This document shows, piece by piece, positions 15,237 to 22,636 of a stretch of DNA of 23,110 nt (position 1 is the first letter of the stretch; the number at the start of each line of letters is the position of its first letter). The notes beneath the pieces were generated by a model. That model had not been told where the DNA came from and made no database searches. It saw only the letters and a list, made by a program, of their open reading frames with translations. The stretch is taken from the IMG/VR virus record IMGVR_UViG_3300042485_000249, positions 1-23,110 of that record; one strand, given 5' to 3'. The stretch comes from a virus. The translations under genes were made by a program, and so were the position numbers.

Positions 15237-15327
15237 AATGATCCTATGCTCACTTTTGGCATCCCTCCAGGCCAGCAGCCGGCCACACCAAACACCATAA
15301 CGAGTATGGGCCTAAGGTAGGTGTTCT
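15237..15327 (-). promoter_or_regulatory. Structured 91-base intergenic region with GC-rich hairpin (15270-15284)
   Basis: This is the only sizeable gap in the cargo block and is locally GC-rich. The minus strand can form GGCCGG-CTG-CTGGCC with one G-T pair (15284-15270). It can also form CCATA-CTCGT-TATGG, and an alternative AACACC/GGTGTT pairing that would compete with the latter. No T tract follows, so it is not a classic terminator. It could be an RNA processing site or a translational leader for the 146-aa gene. Confidence 0.4.
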
Positions 15328-16323
15328 TTAATTCTTATAATAGAAGTAGTGTATATCTTCTTCTGGATTATACTTTACTACTAAATCGTCTAACACAAAC
15401 TCATCGCCGTATTCGTCAACCAACTGCGCAAACGTGGTGGCATCACCGAAAATATATTCAATAACATCATCATCGGTACAATTACCTTGATAGCTTAATC
15501 CTTCGTCTTCGCTTATAAATTCATTTGCTCTCATATCGGTCTGATTCAACACATACCTATCATACAAATCACTTAATTGGAAATCACTACGAATTAGTTG
15601 CTCTTCAGCACTGCCTGTAGGCCACGGTTTCTTTTTATTATATGCTATTTGGTATGCTTTTTCTGGAGTTAACGGCACATTTTTTCTAACTGTGTCCTTA
15701 AACACGCTGTATAGAATAGGGTAGTCATCATCACCTACCATACCTGACGCTACAGGTTGTTGTCCACCCTCACGGCGGATAAAATCAGCAAATACTTCTT
15801 GAAACACTTTTTTTGGATTACGACAGTAATCTCTGCTGGATTGGCAGTCATCAGTAAAGCCTTCAAAGTGTACACGGTAATCGCCTACTTCGTCTACACC
15901 AACATCTTCCGGTGTTAGATTATTTAAAAATTCTTCAACTTCTGGATCTAGTGATTCAGTTAATTCTTTAACAGGCACATACGCTGGTATGTGCGTTATT
16001 CCTAATTCTCTTGCCTGCCATGCACGATGGTTACCATCTAAGATATGCCCTTGTCTGTCTATGACAATAGGTTTACGTTTGATATCGTCTGGTAAGATTT
16101 CATCAGCATAGTCTACATCGACGTGTACTACACGACCATACGGATCATCGTCTGCGTCAATTTGTAATTGATCTACTGCTACAGTTTTTAGTACATATTC
16201 TGTATTGGCTAATATTATTTGATCTAGGTTACTGTCTTTTTGTGATGCTGGATGTATGCTGTTGACATAGTCTAAGACCTTGCCGGCGCTAACATTTTCT
16301 AAGATAAATTCTTTAGCTCTCAT
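15328..16323 (-). CDS. ParB/sulfiredoxin-like domain protein with a second internal targeting-like motif
   Basis: The 331-aa protein begins MRAKEFILE-N. Residues 83-117 hold a ParB/Srx-type core: K-P-I-V-I-D-R-Q-G-H, then I-L-D-G-N-H-R-A-W-Q-A at 94-104, where G-N-H-R matches the family's G-x-H-R nucleotide-binding motif. Members are nucleases, CTPases or reductases, so activity cannot be chosen. The middle part (about 130-260) is unknown. At residue 264 a second leader, MRANEFISE-D, occurs in frame (ATG at 15532-15534), followed by a 58-residue acidic tail. This looks like a fusion of two cargo genes. I saw no good ribosome-binding site before the internal ATG. The 5' end overlaps the NTase gene's stop (TAATG). 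Confidence 0.7.
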   Translation of the reverse strand: MRAKEFILENVSAGKVLDYVNSIHPASQKDSNLDQIILANTEYVLKTVAVDQLQIDADDDPYGRVVHVDVDYADEILPDDIKRKPIVIDRQGHILDGNHRAWQARELGITHIPAYVPVKELTESLDPEVEEFLNNLTPEDVGVDEVGDYRVHFEGFTDDCQSSRDYCRNPKKVFQEVFADFIRREGGQQPVASGMVGDDDYPILYSVFKDTVRKNVPLTPEKAYQIAYNKKKPWPTGSAEEQLIRSDFQLSDLYDRYVLNQTDMRANEFISEDEGLSYQGNCTDDDVIEYIFGDATTFAQLVDEYGDEFVLDDLVVKYNPEEDIHYFYYKN

Positions 16324-17024
16324 TATTTTAAACTCAAATCATCGTCTTGTTGTTGACGGTATGCTTTACTTAATTTGTCCATGTACTTCATATTACGTAG
16401 GATTTTAAATGCTAGATTTTCTGTGCTGAATTCACCGCCTGCATCTAAACCTGCACGGCGCATTTTACGAATCTTTTCTGATATGCGTTTAATATCTTCT
16501 GGATCATCAGCGGCTACAATAGCATGATCAATTTGGCTACGTAGATCTAATACTTTGGCATTAACACTAGCACGATCAATTGATGGTACTTTAAAGTCAG
16601 GAGTTTTAAGCCACTTATTGTTTAACAAACTATACACACCTTCGCTAACTGGAGGTTGCGCAACATCTTCTACATACAATTCTACATCATAACCGTAGAT
16701 GGTAATGTCGTGTCCATCATTCCAAATTTGTTTCTTGGCACGATAGAACGCTTCGGCAATATCATCGCACTGTAGGTCACTGTAGTTAGTAACCACGTGT
16801 ACATCAAAGTCACTGAACTTAGTCCAGTTATAGTTGGCCATACTACCTGTAAGTACAACATCTTCTACTTTAAAATTAGGAATCTCTAAGTAGCTAACAA
16901 ATCGTTCGGCTATTTCTAATAGACGATCACGCACTTCTTCGACGAGTGTGTTATTGTCCCAGGCCGCTGGATTCAGCTGACTGTTATAAGCAACGTTGTT
17001 CTTGGTAAAATCTCTAGCTCTCAT
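16323..17024 (-). CDS. Nucleotidyltransferase-fold protein (Pol beta type)
   Basis: The 233-aa protein has L-T-G60-S61-M-A-N-Y-N-W, then S-D72-F-D74-V-H, the G-S...D-x-D signature of Pol beta-like nucleotidyltransferases. A third acidic residue is available in Y-D-V-E115-L-Y-V. All three catalytic carboxylates are therefore present. The C-terminal part (about 150-230) is helical and basic (I-R-K-M-R-R-A-G-L-D). The target (protein, RNA or small molecule) is unknown. The N-terminus M-R-A-R-D-F-T-K-N-N keeps the M-R-A-x-x-F start but lacks the x-E cleavage site, so it may be an uncleaved or degenerate leader. TAGGAT precedes the ATG. Confidence 0.8.
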   Translation of the reverse strand: MRARDFTKNNVAYNSQLNPAAWDNNTLVEEVRDRLLEIAERFVSYLEIPNFKVEDVVLTGSMANYNWTKFSDFDVHVVTNYSDLQCDDIAEAFYRAKKQIWNDGHDITIYGYDVELYVEDVAQPPVSEGVYSLLNNKWLKTPDFKVPSIDRASVNAKVLDLRSQIDHAIVAADDPEDIKRISEKIRKMRRAGLDAGGEFSTENLAFKILRNMKYMDKLSKAYRQQQDDDLSLK

Positions 17025-17032
17025 TGTTTATC

Positions 17033-17410
17033 CTAACCGTTTGTAAAATCAAATAACGCATCTTCGCCTTTGTCTGTTAAGGCAGAATTCTGTACCAATC
17101 CATTGGCTGCTAATGACTGTTGTAGTGCGTCAAAGTCTTTAGTTTGTCCTAGACTATCATAGCCATACCCTAGCTCGTTGTCGTGTGCAGTTTGAATTGC
17201 TTTTAGCACTAACATAGTGCCGTACCCTTTTCTTTGAAATTCTGGGGAAATACTCACGTCGTGAAATGCATCACCTTCTTCGTCAACACTATATTTGTAT
17301 GCGCCTACTTTGACATTTCCGACAAATAATTCCACAGTGAATCCACGAGCAAAGTTACTTTGGCTACTTACTCGAAATTTATTAGTGTTAGTAACTTCGT
17401 TTATCAGCAT
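17033..17410 (-). CDS. GNAT-family acetyltransferase
   Basis: The 125-aa protein carries the acetyl-CoA binding motif Q59-R-K-G-Y-G64 after a strand V-S-I-S-P-E-F, and the helix M-L-V-L-K-A-I that follows is typical of the GNAT fold. Length is at the short end for a single GNAT domain. The substrate, protein or small molecule, is unknown. The N-terminus (M-L-I-N-E-V-T-N) is only weakly like the shared leader. It lies between the 453-aa unknown gene (1-base gap) and the NTase gene (8-base gap) in one operon. By analogy with injected phage enzymes it might modify host proteins, but that is speculative. Confidence 0.8.
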   Translation of the reverse strand: MLINEVTNTNKFRVSSQSNFARGFTVELFVGNVKVGAYKYSVDEEGDAFHDVSISPEFQRKGYGTMLVLKAIQTAHDNELGYGYDSLGQTKDFDALQQSLAANGLVQNSALTDKGEDALFDFTNG

Positions 17411-17411
17411 A

Positions 17412-18773
17412 TTAGTGTATTGCGTATTCTATACGCTTGCCTTCTTTATCTGTGTACAGTAAACTAACGTCCCATGCTCCATTACCACCTGCACGTTTAA
17501 CGTAGATGTGATCTTTAATCCATTCTGCTACACCACCGTCACTATCTCTGCCGCGGATATTTTGTTCTAGGCTGTAGATAAAGATTTGATCGAGATCTGA
17601 TATTTCTTGTGTATCGGCACCCCACTCACGACCTGTTTCTTCGGCTAGCGCACGCACATCCCATGGCTGTAAATCCACAGCATTATTGATAGAGACAATA
17701 AAATCATTTGCTTCGTAATTCCAACTGGTGTAACTTTCGCCAGCATCTGCTGCAGCATCAAAGTCAATTTCGCCTTCTTCCTCGTGGCCTTCTGGATATA
17801 CATATCCTTTTTCACGTAGGTAATCCCACCAGTAGTCGTCCCCAACTACCCAATCATTGACTATTTCACTAACATGATCGTTTACGGCTGTTTTAATTTT
17901 TTCTATTAACGGTTTTAGTACTTCGTCGGAAGCAAAGACTATCCAATCATTCAAATAGCCTTCTGGCATTTCTTCCTGGAAAAACGGTACTAAATTGCCA
18001 AAGCGCACTGTTAGTAAATCTACAATACTGTCTACACTGTTGTCGCCTTCGTCCATAAACTGACCACTAGGGAAGTGTAGTTGATATTTTTCACCTTCGT
18101 AGTCAGGCCGTTTAGGCAGTAGGATATACATTTGTCCATCGCGGGCATACTGCTCGAATCTATTGTTTTCACGTGCGGCTGTACACCATCTAGTGCCTTG
18201 ACCATAGTAACAGGCTGCATCTTCGTCATGCGGCACAATAATGCGCACAGCTTCATTTTCGAACGCAGTGTAGGCATCGCCCTTGCTCATAGTTTTAGCA
18301 GCATCCTGTTCTTCTTTGGCCGCTAAGGCGTTACGCAGATCGAGATTTTGTGCAATATCTTCTAGTCCAGCAAAGTCAATGCGACCAATGTCACGATACT
18401 CTGCAGGTAAGATTTTTTTAACTTTAAATTCGTGATACATTTTAAGCGCACTGTTACCACGGCTTATTATATCTTCTAATTTGATGCCTTGGTTAGCATA
18501 TACTTTAGTCAACCATTGTACATACTCTTTATTAGGAGTAGGGTCGGAATTTTCAATTACAACCATGATATGGTCAATGATTATTTGACGTTGTTCTGCT
18601 GTAATCGCATCATTAATCTTGATCTTTTGATCAATGAACGCACGGTCTGTGCCTAATTGTGTACCAGAAAGAGTGTGACTCTTATCCTTGCCCAATGCCG
18701 CAACAAGTTTGTTGCCAAAGACATTGACTGTTTTCTCTCTGCTGTACTCTCTTAAAAATTCTTTAAATCGCAT
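17412..18773 (-). CDS. Large phage protein with GTRWCTA motif, unknown function, targeting-like N-terminus
   Basis: The 453-aa protein begins MRFKEFLRE-Y, with L-R-E as a possible cleavage site. Its most distinctive section is G-T-R-W-C-T-A at 193-199, followed by Y-I-L-L-P and Q-L-H-F-P-S-G-Q-F-M-D-E-G-D at 231-244. The pattern of W-C plus a beta-hairpin ending D-E-x-D looks like a conserved catalytic or binding core, with C197, H233 and the acidic residues as candidates. I do not recognise an established family. The C-terminal 170 residues are acidic and Trp-rich. It overlaps the upstream NTase gene by 11 bases. Confidence 0.75.
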   Translation of the reverse strand: MRFKEFLREYSREKTVNVFGNKLVAALGKDKSHTLSGTQLGTDRAFIDQKIKINDAITAEQRQIIIDHIMVVIENSDPTPNKEYVQWLTKVYANQGIKLEDIISRGNSALKMYHEFKVKKILPAEYRDIGRIDFAGLEDIAQNLDLRNALAAKEEQDAAKTMSKGDAYTAFENEAVRIIVPHDEDAACYYGQGTRWCTAARENNRFEQYARDGQMYILLPKRPDYEGEKYQLHFPSGQFMDEGDNSVDSIVDLLTVRFGNLVPFFQEEMPEGYLNDWIVFASDEVLKPLIEKIKTAVNDHVSEIVNDWVVGDDYWWDYLREKGYVYPEGHEEEGEIDFDAAADAGESYTSWNYEANDFIVSINNAVDLQPWDVRALAEETGREWGADTQEISDLDQIFIYSLEQNIRGRDSDGGVAEWIKDHIYVKRAGGNGAWDVSLLYTDKEGKRIEYAIH

Positions 18774-19704
18774 CGAACTGTCCTAATATACGTTGTGCTT
18801 CTCTTGTTAATAATGCTTTGGTATCTTCAGCTTTTTTCTTAGCTTCCGGTGTCACAGCTTTATCAAACTTACTGCTATTAACTGCCTTGCTTATTTTACT
18901 TATGTAAATTGCTTTCACTTGTTCTATTAACTCAGGACGGCCCAAACTTTCAGCAATGCCAACAATACTGTTAATAGTATTTGAAGTTTTTATTTCGTCG
19001 CCCATGCCTGGATACTTGGCTAAACGTGCGCTGATAGTTTTAGCACCAAGGAATGTAGCAATATCAACTGCCCATGTGTCGGGATTATTTGTTATGGTTT
19101 TAAGCTCTGTATCTTTAGTTTGTCTAAAACTAACTGGCACACCATTTTGTAATTTAACCTGTACTCCACGTCCACCAAAGCTAAGATTTAATGCTTCTGC
19201 CAATGATGAATATAAACTTGCACTTAGTACACCTTTAACATTGTACTCTGGTCCTAAGGCACGACTCCACTGTTCGTTCTCATAGTATGCTGTAACAAAG
19301 TCAACTTGTACATATTGCTCGCCTACTTTAATTATAACATTTGTGCCGTTGTTAGTTGAGTAATTAGGGTTACTGTCGCAAAACTCTTTAATAGCTGAAC
19401 TGTATGTTTGTTCGTTGGCATTGTCTGACATATCAGGCAAGCGTGGCACAAAGAAGTTAACATCAATGTCACCGTATTCACGAGTTGGATTTTGTGCAAG
19501 GTCGCGTTTGTAGTAGGTTGTACTACCAACTGGTGTACCTATCTTAACTGGTGCTAGGTCTTTAGTTTTTAAGAAAGCATTTAATGCTTGTTCGAACGCA
19601 GGTAATGATTGTACAACAACATCAACCAGTGCAGGTGTAATATGTGTACCTTGTGTTAAGGTACTTGCCCAACCGCCTTCTAAGATAAACTCTTTAGCTC
19701 TCAC
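18763..19704 (-). CDS. Nucleotidyltransferase-fold protein with capsid-targeting-like N-terminus MRAKEFILE
   Basis: The 313-aa protein starts MRAKEFILE-G from a GTG codon that overlaps the upstream stop (GTGA). A Pol beta-type signature follows: V-G60-S61-T-T-Y-Y, then Y-G-D79-I-D81-V-N-F-F, and V-Q-V-D135-F as the third carboxylate. This resembles nucleotidyltransferases of the CCA-adding, MNT or OAS/cGAS-like superfamily, but the substrate cannot be read. The rest is helical, with a Lys-rich tail. It is distinct in sequence from the NTases at 16323-17024 and 19701-20438. Confidence 0.75.
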   Translation of the reverse strand: MRAKEFILEGGWASTLTQGTHITPALVDVVVQSLPAFEQALNAFLKTKDLAPVKIGTPVGSTTYYKRDLAQNPTREYGDIDVNFFVPRLPDMSDNANEQTYSSAIKEFCDSNPNYSTNNGTNVIIKVGEQYVQVDFVTAYYENEQWSRALGPEYNVKGVLSASLYSSLAEALNLSFGGRGVQVKLQNGVPVSFRQTKDTELKTITNNPDTWAVDIATFLGAKTISARLAKYPGMGDEIKTSNTINSIVGIAESLGRPELIEQVKAIYISKISKAVNSSKFDKAVTPEAKKKAEDTKALLTREAQRILGQFDAI

Positions 19705-20438
19705 AGTACTGACTTCCAGTTCTTAAACCACACCGCGGAACCTTCGCCTACTATTGCCTGCTGTGATTCTGGTAGTTGTACATTTTCTTTACCTAATGTT
19801 TCACGTGCATCTGCTACTAAGGCATTGTAGTTAGGTAGATTTTTAATCTTGGCAACGATAGTTTCGACTGATGCTAGATCAGCGGCACTGCCATTAAATA
19901 ATTTGTGTGCAATTTCACTTGGATCTTTTGAAATAACTTCGTTCGTAGCACGATCCATTAGGCCATTCTTGTATGACCATTTCATGCCCTGTGCTTTGGC
20001 AATACTAGCAAGTAATACATGACGATGCATACCTTTAAATGGGCTACCTTCTGGGCTACCTGTCATACTAAAACGTTGGAAGTTTGGATCACCAAACATA
20101 AAGTCAGTTTGTACATAGCCATTCTTTGCTTCACCATTGATAGGAGTTTTAAAATGTACGCTATCGCCTGTCTTTTTAATGTCAGTTGGCTCGATGCCTT
20201 TCTTTAATAGTTGCTGTACAAGTACTTCTTTGCTGATTTTGCTAGCATCAACTGCTAGATCTAAGTCGCCCGAAGTTTCTTTGTAGCCAGTTGACCCTAG
20301 CATATTATCTACTAGATTAAGTCCAGTAAGTTGTTCTAACCATTGTACTGTTGGAATAACATCGGCACGAGCAATACGCTGTGTTGCTTCGCTACCATCA
20401 GCTAGTTTAAATACATTTCCACCTTCGGTTATTTTCAT
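19701..20438 (-). CDS. Third nucleotidyltransferase-fold protein
   Basis: The 245-aa protein contains L-G48-S49-T-G-Y-K, then S-G-D58-L-D60-L-A-V-D, and V-Q-T-D112-F, giving the complete set of NTase-fold catalytic residues. F-K-G-M-H-R-H near 134-140 may contribute to the active site. The short N-terminus M-K-I-T-E-G contains an I-T-E site but is shorter than the other leaders. It is the first gene of the cargo operon. AATAAATA lies upstream and AAAGG precedes the ATG. The substrate is unknown. Similar phage proteins are, as far as I recall, annotated only as nucleotidyltransferases. Confidence 0.75.
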   Translation of the reverse strand: MKITEGGNVFKLADGSEATQRIARADVIPTVQWLEQLTGLNLVDNMLGSTGYKETSGDLDLAVDASKISKEVLVQQLLKKGIEPTDIKKTGDSVHFKTPINGEAKNGYVQTDFMFGDPNFQRFSMTGSPEGSPFKGMHRHVLLASIAKAQGMKWSYKNGLMDRATNEVISKDPSEIAHKLFNGSAADLASVETIVAKIKNLPNYNALVADARETLGKENVQLPESQQAIVGEGSAVWFKNWKSVL

Positions 20439-20462
20439 ACGAGACCTTTATATTCTATTAAG

Positions 20463-20470
20463 TATTTATT
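20463..20470 (-). promoter_or_regulatory. T4-type late promoter (AATAAATA) before the cargo operon
   Basis: The minus strand reads AATAAATA-CTTAA, a close variant of the T4 late consensus, 24 bases before the ATG of the first NTase gene. That leaves a leader of under 20 bases with AAAGG. It lies just downstream of the nuclease terminator, so it is well placed to drive the run of overlapping genes to about 15.3 kb. Confidence 0.65.
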
Positions 20471-20510
20471 TGAATAAGTTATTATAGTTTATAATAGTTT
20501 AACAGTCAAT

Positions 20511-20534
20511 AAAAAACCGCCCTTATGAGCGGTT
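20511..20534 (-). terminator. Rho-independent terminator after the endonuclease gene
   Basis: On the minus strand AAACCGCTC and GGGCGGTTT (one T-G pair) form a 9-bp stem around an ATAA loop. The downstream arm ends in a run of six T. It starts about 17 bases past the nuclease stop codon and separates that gene from the cargo operon. Confidence 0.9.
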
Positions 20535-20551
20535 TGGTTTGTTTGGATTAG

Positions 20552-21265
20552 TTACTTAGGCAATGCAAACTTTAGTCCTGATGCTTGTTCTACAGCAGCC
20601 ACAGTAGTTTCGTACTTAGGTAAGTCTGCTACAGGCAGTGGACCGTTGGGCATTAAATAAGCCTTAACTTTCTTACTGTTCTTTTCAATGATAATCTTGT
20701 ATAAGCGTGTAGGAATACCTAAACCATTACCCGTCTTTTGATGGCCAGCATCAAAGATACCACCCGAAATAATGTAGTAGTCTGTACCTGGTTGCTTTGC
20801 CCACTCACGTTCAAATGTTTCTAACTGTTTCCAAATGCCACGGTTGTTGTTGGCTATTTGCGGTTGCATATTGCTTAGGTAAAAACTCTCACTCATGATT
20901 GCTGGATCTTGTGTGTTATTACCTGCTGGGCTCATATGACCACGGTCATGTGTACGACCTACTGTAGCATAGTCAGCAAGTGTTGCTGAACATGCCGGTG
21001 TAACTTTTGGGTCTGGGCGGAAGTCATCTTTACGTTTAGCAGGACCAGTCATATCTTCTGATGATAATCGTTCGAATACTGCAATAGGTGCTTTAACAGC
21101 ACAGCTATGTATAATAGCATAATTCTTGTGACAAATTTCTTGATCGCCCGGCTTGGCTGCGTAGGTTGCACTACCTGCGGCTGTTAATGCAGGGCACTCT
21201 TGATTGATACCTGCCCATGCCGTTGATGATACTAAAATTGATAATACTAATACTAACTTTTTCAT
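20552..21265 (-). CDS. Exported DNA/RNA non-specific endonuclease (beta-beta-alpha-metal type)
   Basis: The 237-aa precursor has a clear signal peptide: MKK, a hydrophobic core V-L-V-L-S-I-L-V, and a cleavage site after A-W-A (about residue 18). The mature part carries D107-R-G-H110, the catalytic motif of Serratia-type nucleases, then S-N132-M-Q-P-Q with the metal-binding Asn, and N-R-G-I-W-K-Q-L-E149. Several Cys could form disulfides, consistent with export. The enzyme should cleave single- and double-stranded DNA and RNA outside the cytoplasm. It has its own late promoter and AGGAG ribosome-binding site on one side and a terminator on the other. The cargo genes lack a signal peptide, so its route differs. 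Confidence 0.92.
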   Translation of the reverse strand: MKKLVLVLSILVSSTAWAGINQECPALTAAGSATYAAKPGDQEICHKNYAIIHSCAVKAPIAVFERLSSEDMTGPAKRKDDFRPDPKVTPACSATLADYATVGRTHDRGHMSPAGNNTQDPAIMSESFYLSNMQPQIANNNRGIWKQLETFEREWAKQPGTDYYIISGGIFDAGHQKTGNGLGIPTRLYKIIIEKNSKKVKAYLMPNGPLPVADLPKYETTVAAVEQASGLKFALPK

Positions 21266-21282
21266 TGAAATCTCCTATAATA

Positions 21283-21290
21283 TATTTATA
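21283..21290 (-). promoter_or_regulatory. T4-type late promoter (TATAAATA) before the endonuclease gene
   Basis: The minus strand has an exact TATAAATA, with the stop codon of the upstream oxygenase gene inside it. The spacing gives a leader of roughly 12 bases holding TAGGAGA before the nuclease ATG. Confidence 0.75.
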
Positions 21291-21900
21291 CTACAGGCAT
21301 CCACGTATTCAATACAAACGGTGTAGCATGTACATATTTTAATGGTACAAAGTCCATGCTGATACTAATCCTAGGTTCATCACCAGTCCAGGGTTCTACC
21401 ATATGTACATCACCTATATCTTCGTACAAGGTAATAGTATTATTTTCGCAGGGCATGTCATAGGTAGCATCGGGGAATTTATAGATAGTTGTGCTGGGCT
21501 CTGCGTTTATATAATAGCTACAAACATAAGTTTCGTGTAGGCCACTTAGCGCACCCCAATGGTTGTGCCAGGGGATACTGTCACCTTTTTCTAAATAGTT
21601 TAACCAAGCGTGTACACAGTAAGGTTGATCATATTGATTAACTTCTTTAAAGAAAGTACAGGCTTCTCGATATAGTTGATGTATTTCTTGATAGGGAAAG
21701 GTTAGTGCATTGTAGTAGTCGTGATACTTGCTACTCATAGGCACACCTTCTAACTGTTTAGCTAACTCGTTCTGATAGTATTTGTTGTCGGGTACAGTAA
21801 GATCGCTATAGGCTTTGGTAATCTTATTGTTAATACGTCTAGCATCACGTTTAAGTCGATCTAGATCTAGATTAATCTTTTTTATTTGTATTGGTGTCAT
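21286..21900 (-). CDS. 2OG-Fe(II) oxygenase-like protein
   Basis: The 204-aa protein has an N-terminal helical part (about 1-90), then a double-stranded beta-helix core. W-H112-N-H114-W is followed by L-S-G and a strand pair (Y-V-C-S-Y-Y-I). A distal H166 lies in D-V-H-M-V-E-P, and R177-I-S-I-S-M-D-F follows. The order H-x-H, S-G, H...P and R-x-S-x-S matches phage and bacterial 2-oxoglutarate-dependent oxygenases with H-x-H/D...H iron ligands and a 2OG-binding Arg. The substrate is unknown. It overlaps the desaturase gene by 29 bases, so translational coupling and a shared lipid- or membrane-linked role are possible. It could instead hydroxylate a protein residue. Confidence 0.7.
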   Translation of the reverse strand: MTPIQIKKINLDLDRLKRDARRINNKITKAYSDLTVPDNKYYQNELAKQLEGVPMSSKYHDYYNALTFPYQEIHQLYREACTFFKEVNQYDQPYCVHAWLNYLEKGDSIPWHNHWGALSGLHETYVCSYYINAEPSTTIYKFPDATYDMPCENNTITLYEDIGDVHMVEPWTGDEPRISISMDFVPLKYVHATPFVLNTWMPVV

Positions 21901-22636
21901 TTGAAATTAATCGTGATAATTGATAAGTCCAGTCAATGCCTTGACCTAGACTATGATCTGCTAGACTTTGGTCTTCGTGATGGTTTTTATGCCATGTTTC
22001 ACCAAAGCCAAACCACATATAACTTCTACTGTTATTAGGACCTAGATCATCATGTTGCATCAACAGTACTAATGCTACTGCCCATAAGGTTAGACTGCAA
22101 GGAATTAACCATAAGAATAGCAATGCTTTCCAACTGATTAGATAAAATATAGCCGCGTTAGCAAATACAAATGGCCAATAGAATTGATGTACAAATCCGT
22201 AACGTTTTGTCAATTCTGCCATGTTTCTGTTAAATTTAATTTCTTTTTGATCTATTTGTCTGTGGAAACAGTATAACACACTACGCCAGCCGCGATTTGG
22301 ACCATGCGGATCCTGATCACTATCGTGTATTCTGTGATGCACTTGATGGATGCTAGCATAGCATATTGGACTGCCCATGCCGCCCATCATAGCACACCAA
22401 GCAACAAACCATTCTGTGGGCTTGTTCATAGTAAAGTAATGGTGACAGTAATAACGGTGCATACCGATATTATTACCAATAGCCAGATATAAGAAGTAAA
22501 AGATAAAACTACCTAACCACCATAGCCAATCTGCACCGCTGGTAACAGCTAGATATAGATATACAGGCAACATAACCTGCATTAGAGTCATCCAAAAATA
22601 ATTAGGTTGACTTAGCCATTTGATAAATTTATTCAC
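21872..22636 (-). CDS. Membrane fatty-acid desaturase
   Basis: The 254-aa protein is a membrane di-iron desaturase. It has three histidine boxes: H60-R-Y-Y-C-H65, H97-Q-V-H-H101 followed by D-P-H-G-P-N-R-G-W, and W-H216-K-N-H-H220. Hydrophobic helices lie near 14-33, 37-56, 76-92, 152-172 and 173-194. The family inserts a cis double bond into acyl chains, classically delta-9 of acyl-CoA or lipid-linked chains, using an external electron donor. No fused cytochrome b5 or ferredoxin domain is present. Length is a little short of bacterial DesC-type enzymes. The GTG start overlaps the stop of a second desaturase gene (GTGA), and its 3' end overlaps the oxygenase gene. Confidence 0.9.
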   Translation of the reverse strand: MNKFIKWLSQPNYFWMTLMQVMLPVYLYLAVTSGADWLWWLGSFIFYFLYLAIGNNIGMHRYYCHHYFTMNKPTEWFVAWCAMMGGMGSPICYASIHQVHHRIHDSDQDPHGPNRGWRSVLYCFHRQIDQKEIKFNRNMAELTKRYGFVHQFYWPFVFANAAIFYLISWKALLFLWLIPCSLTLWAVALVLLMQHDDLGPNNSRSYMWFGFGETWHKNHHEDQSLADHSLGQGIDWTYQLSRLISNDTNTNKKD

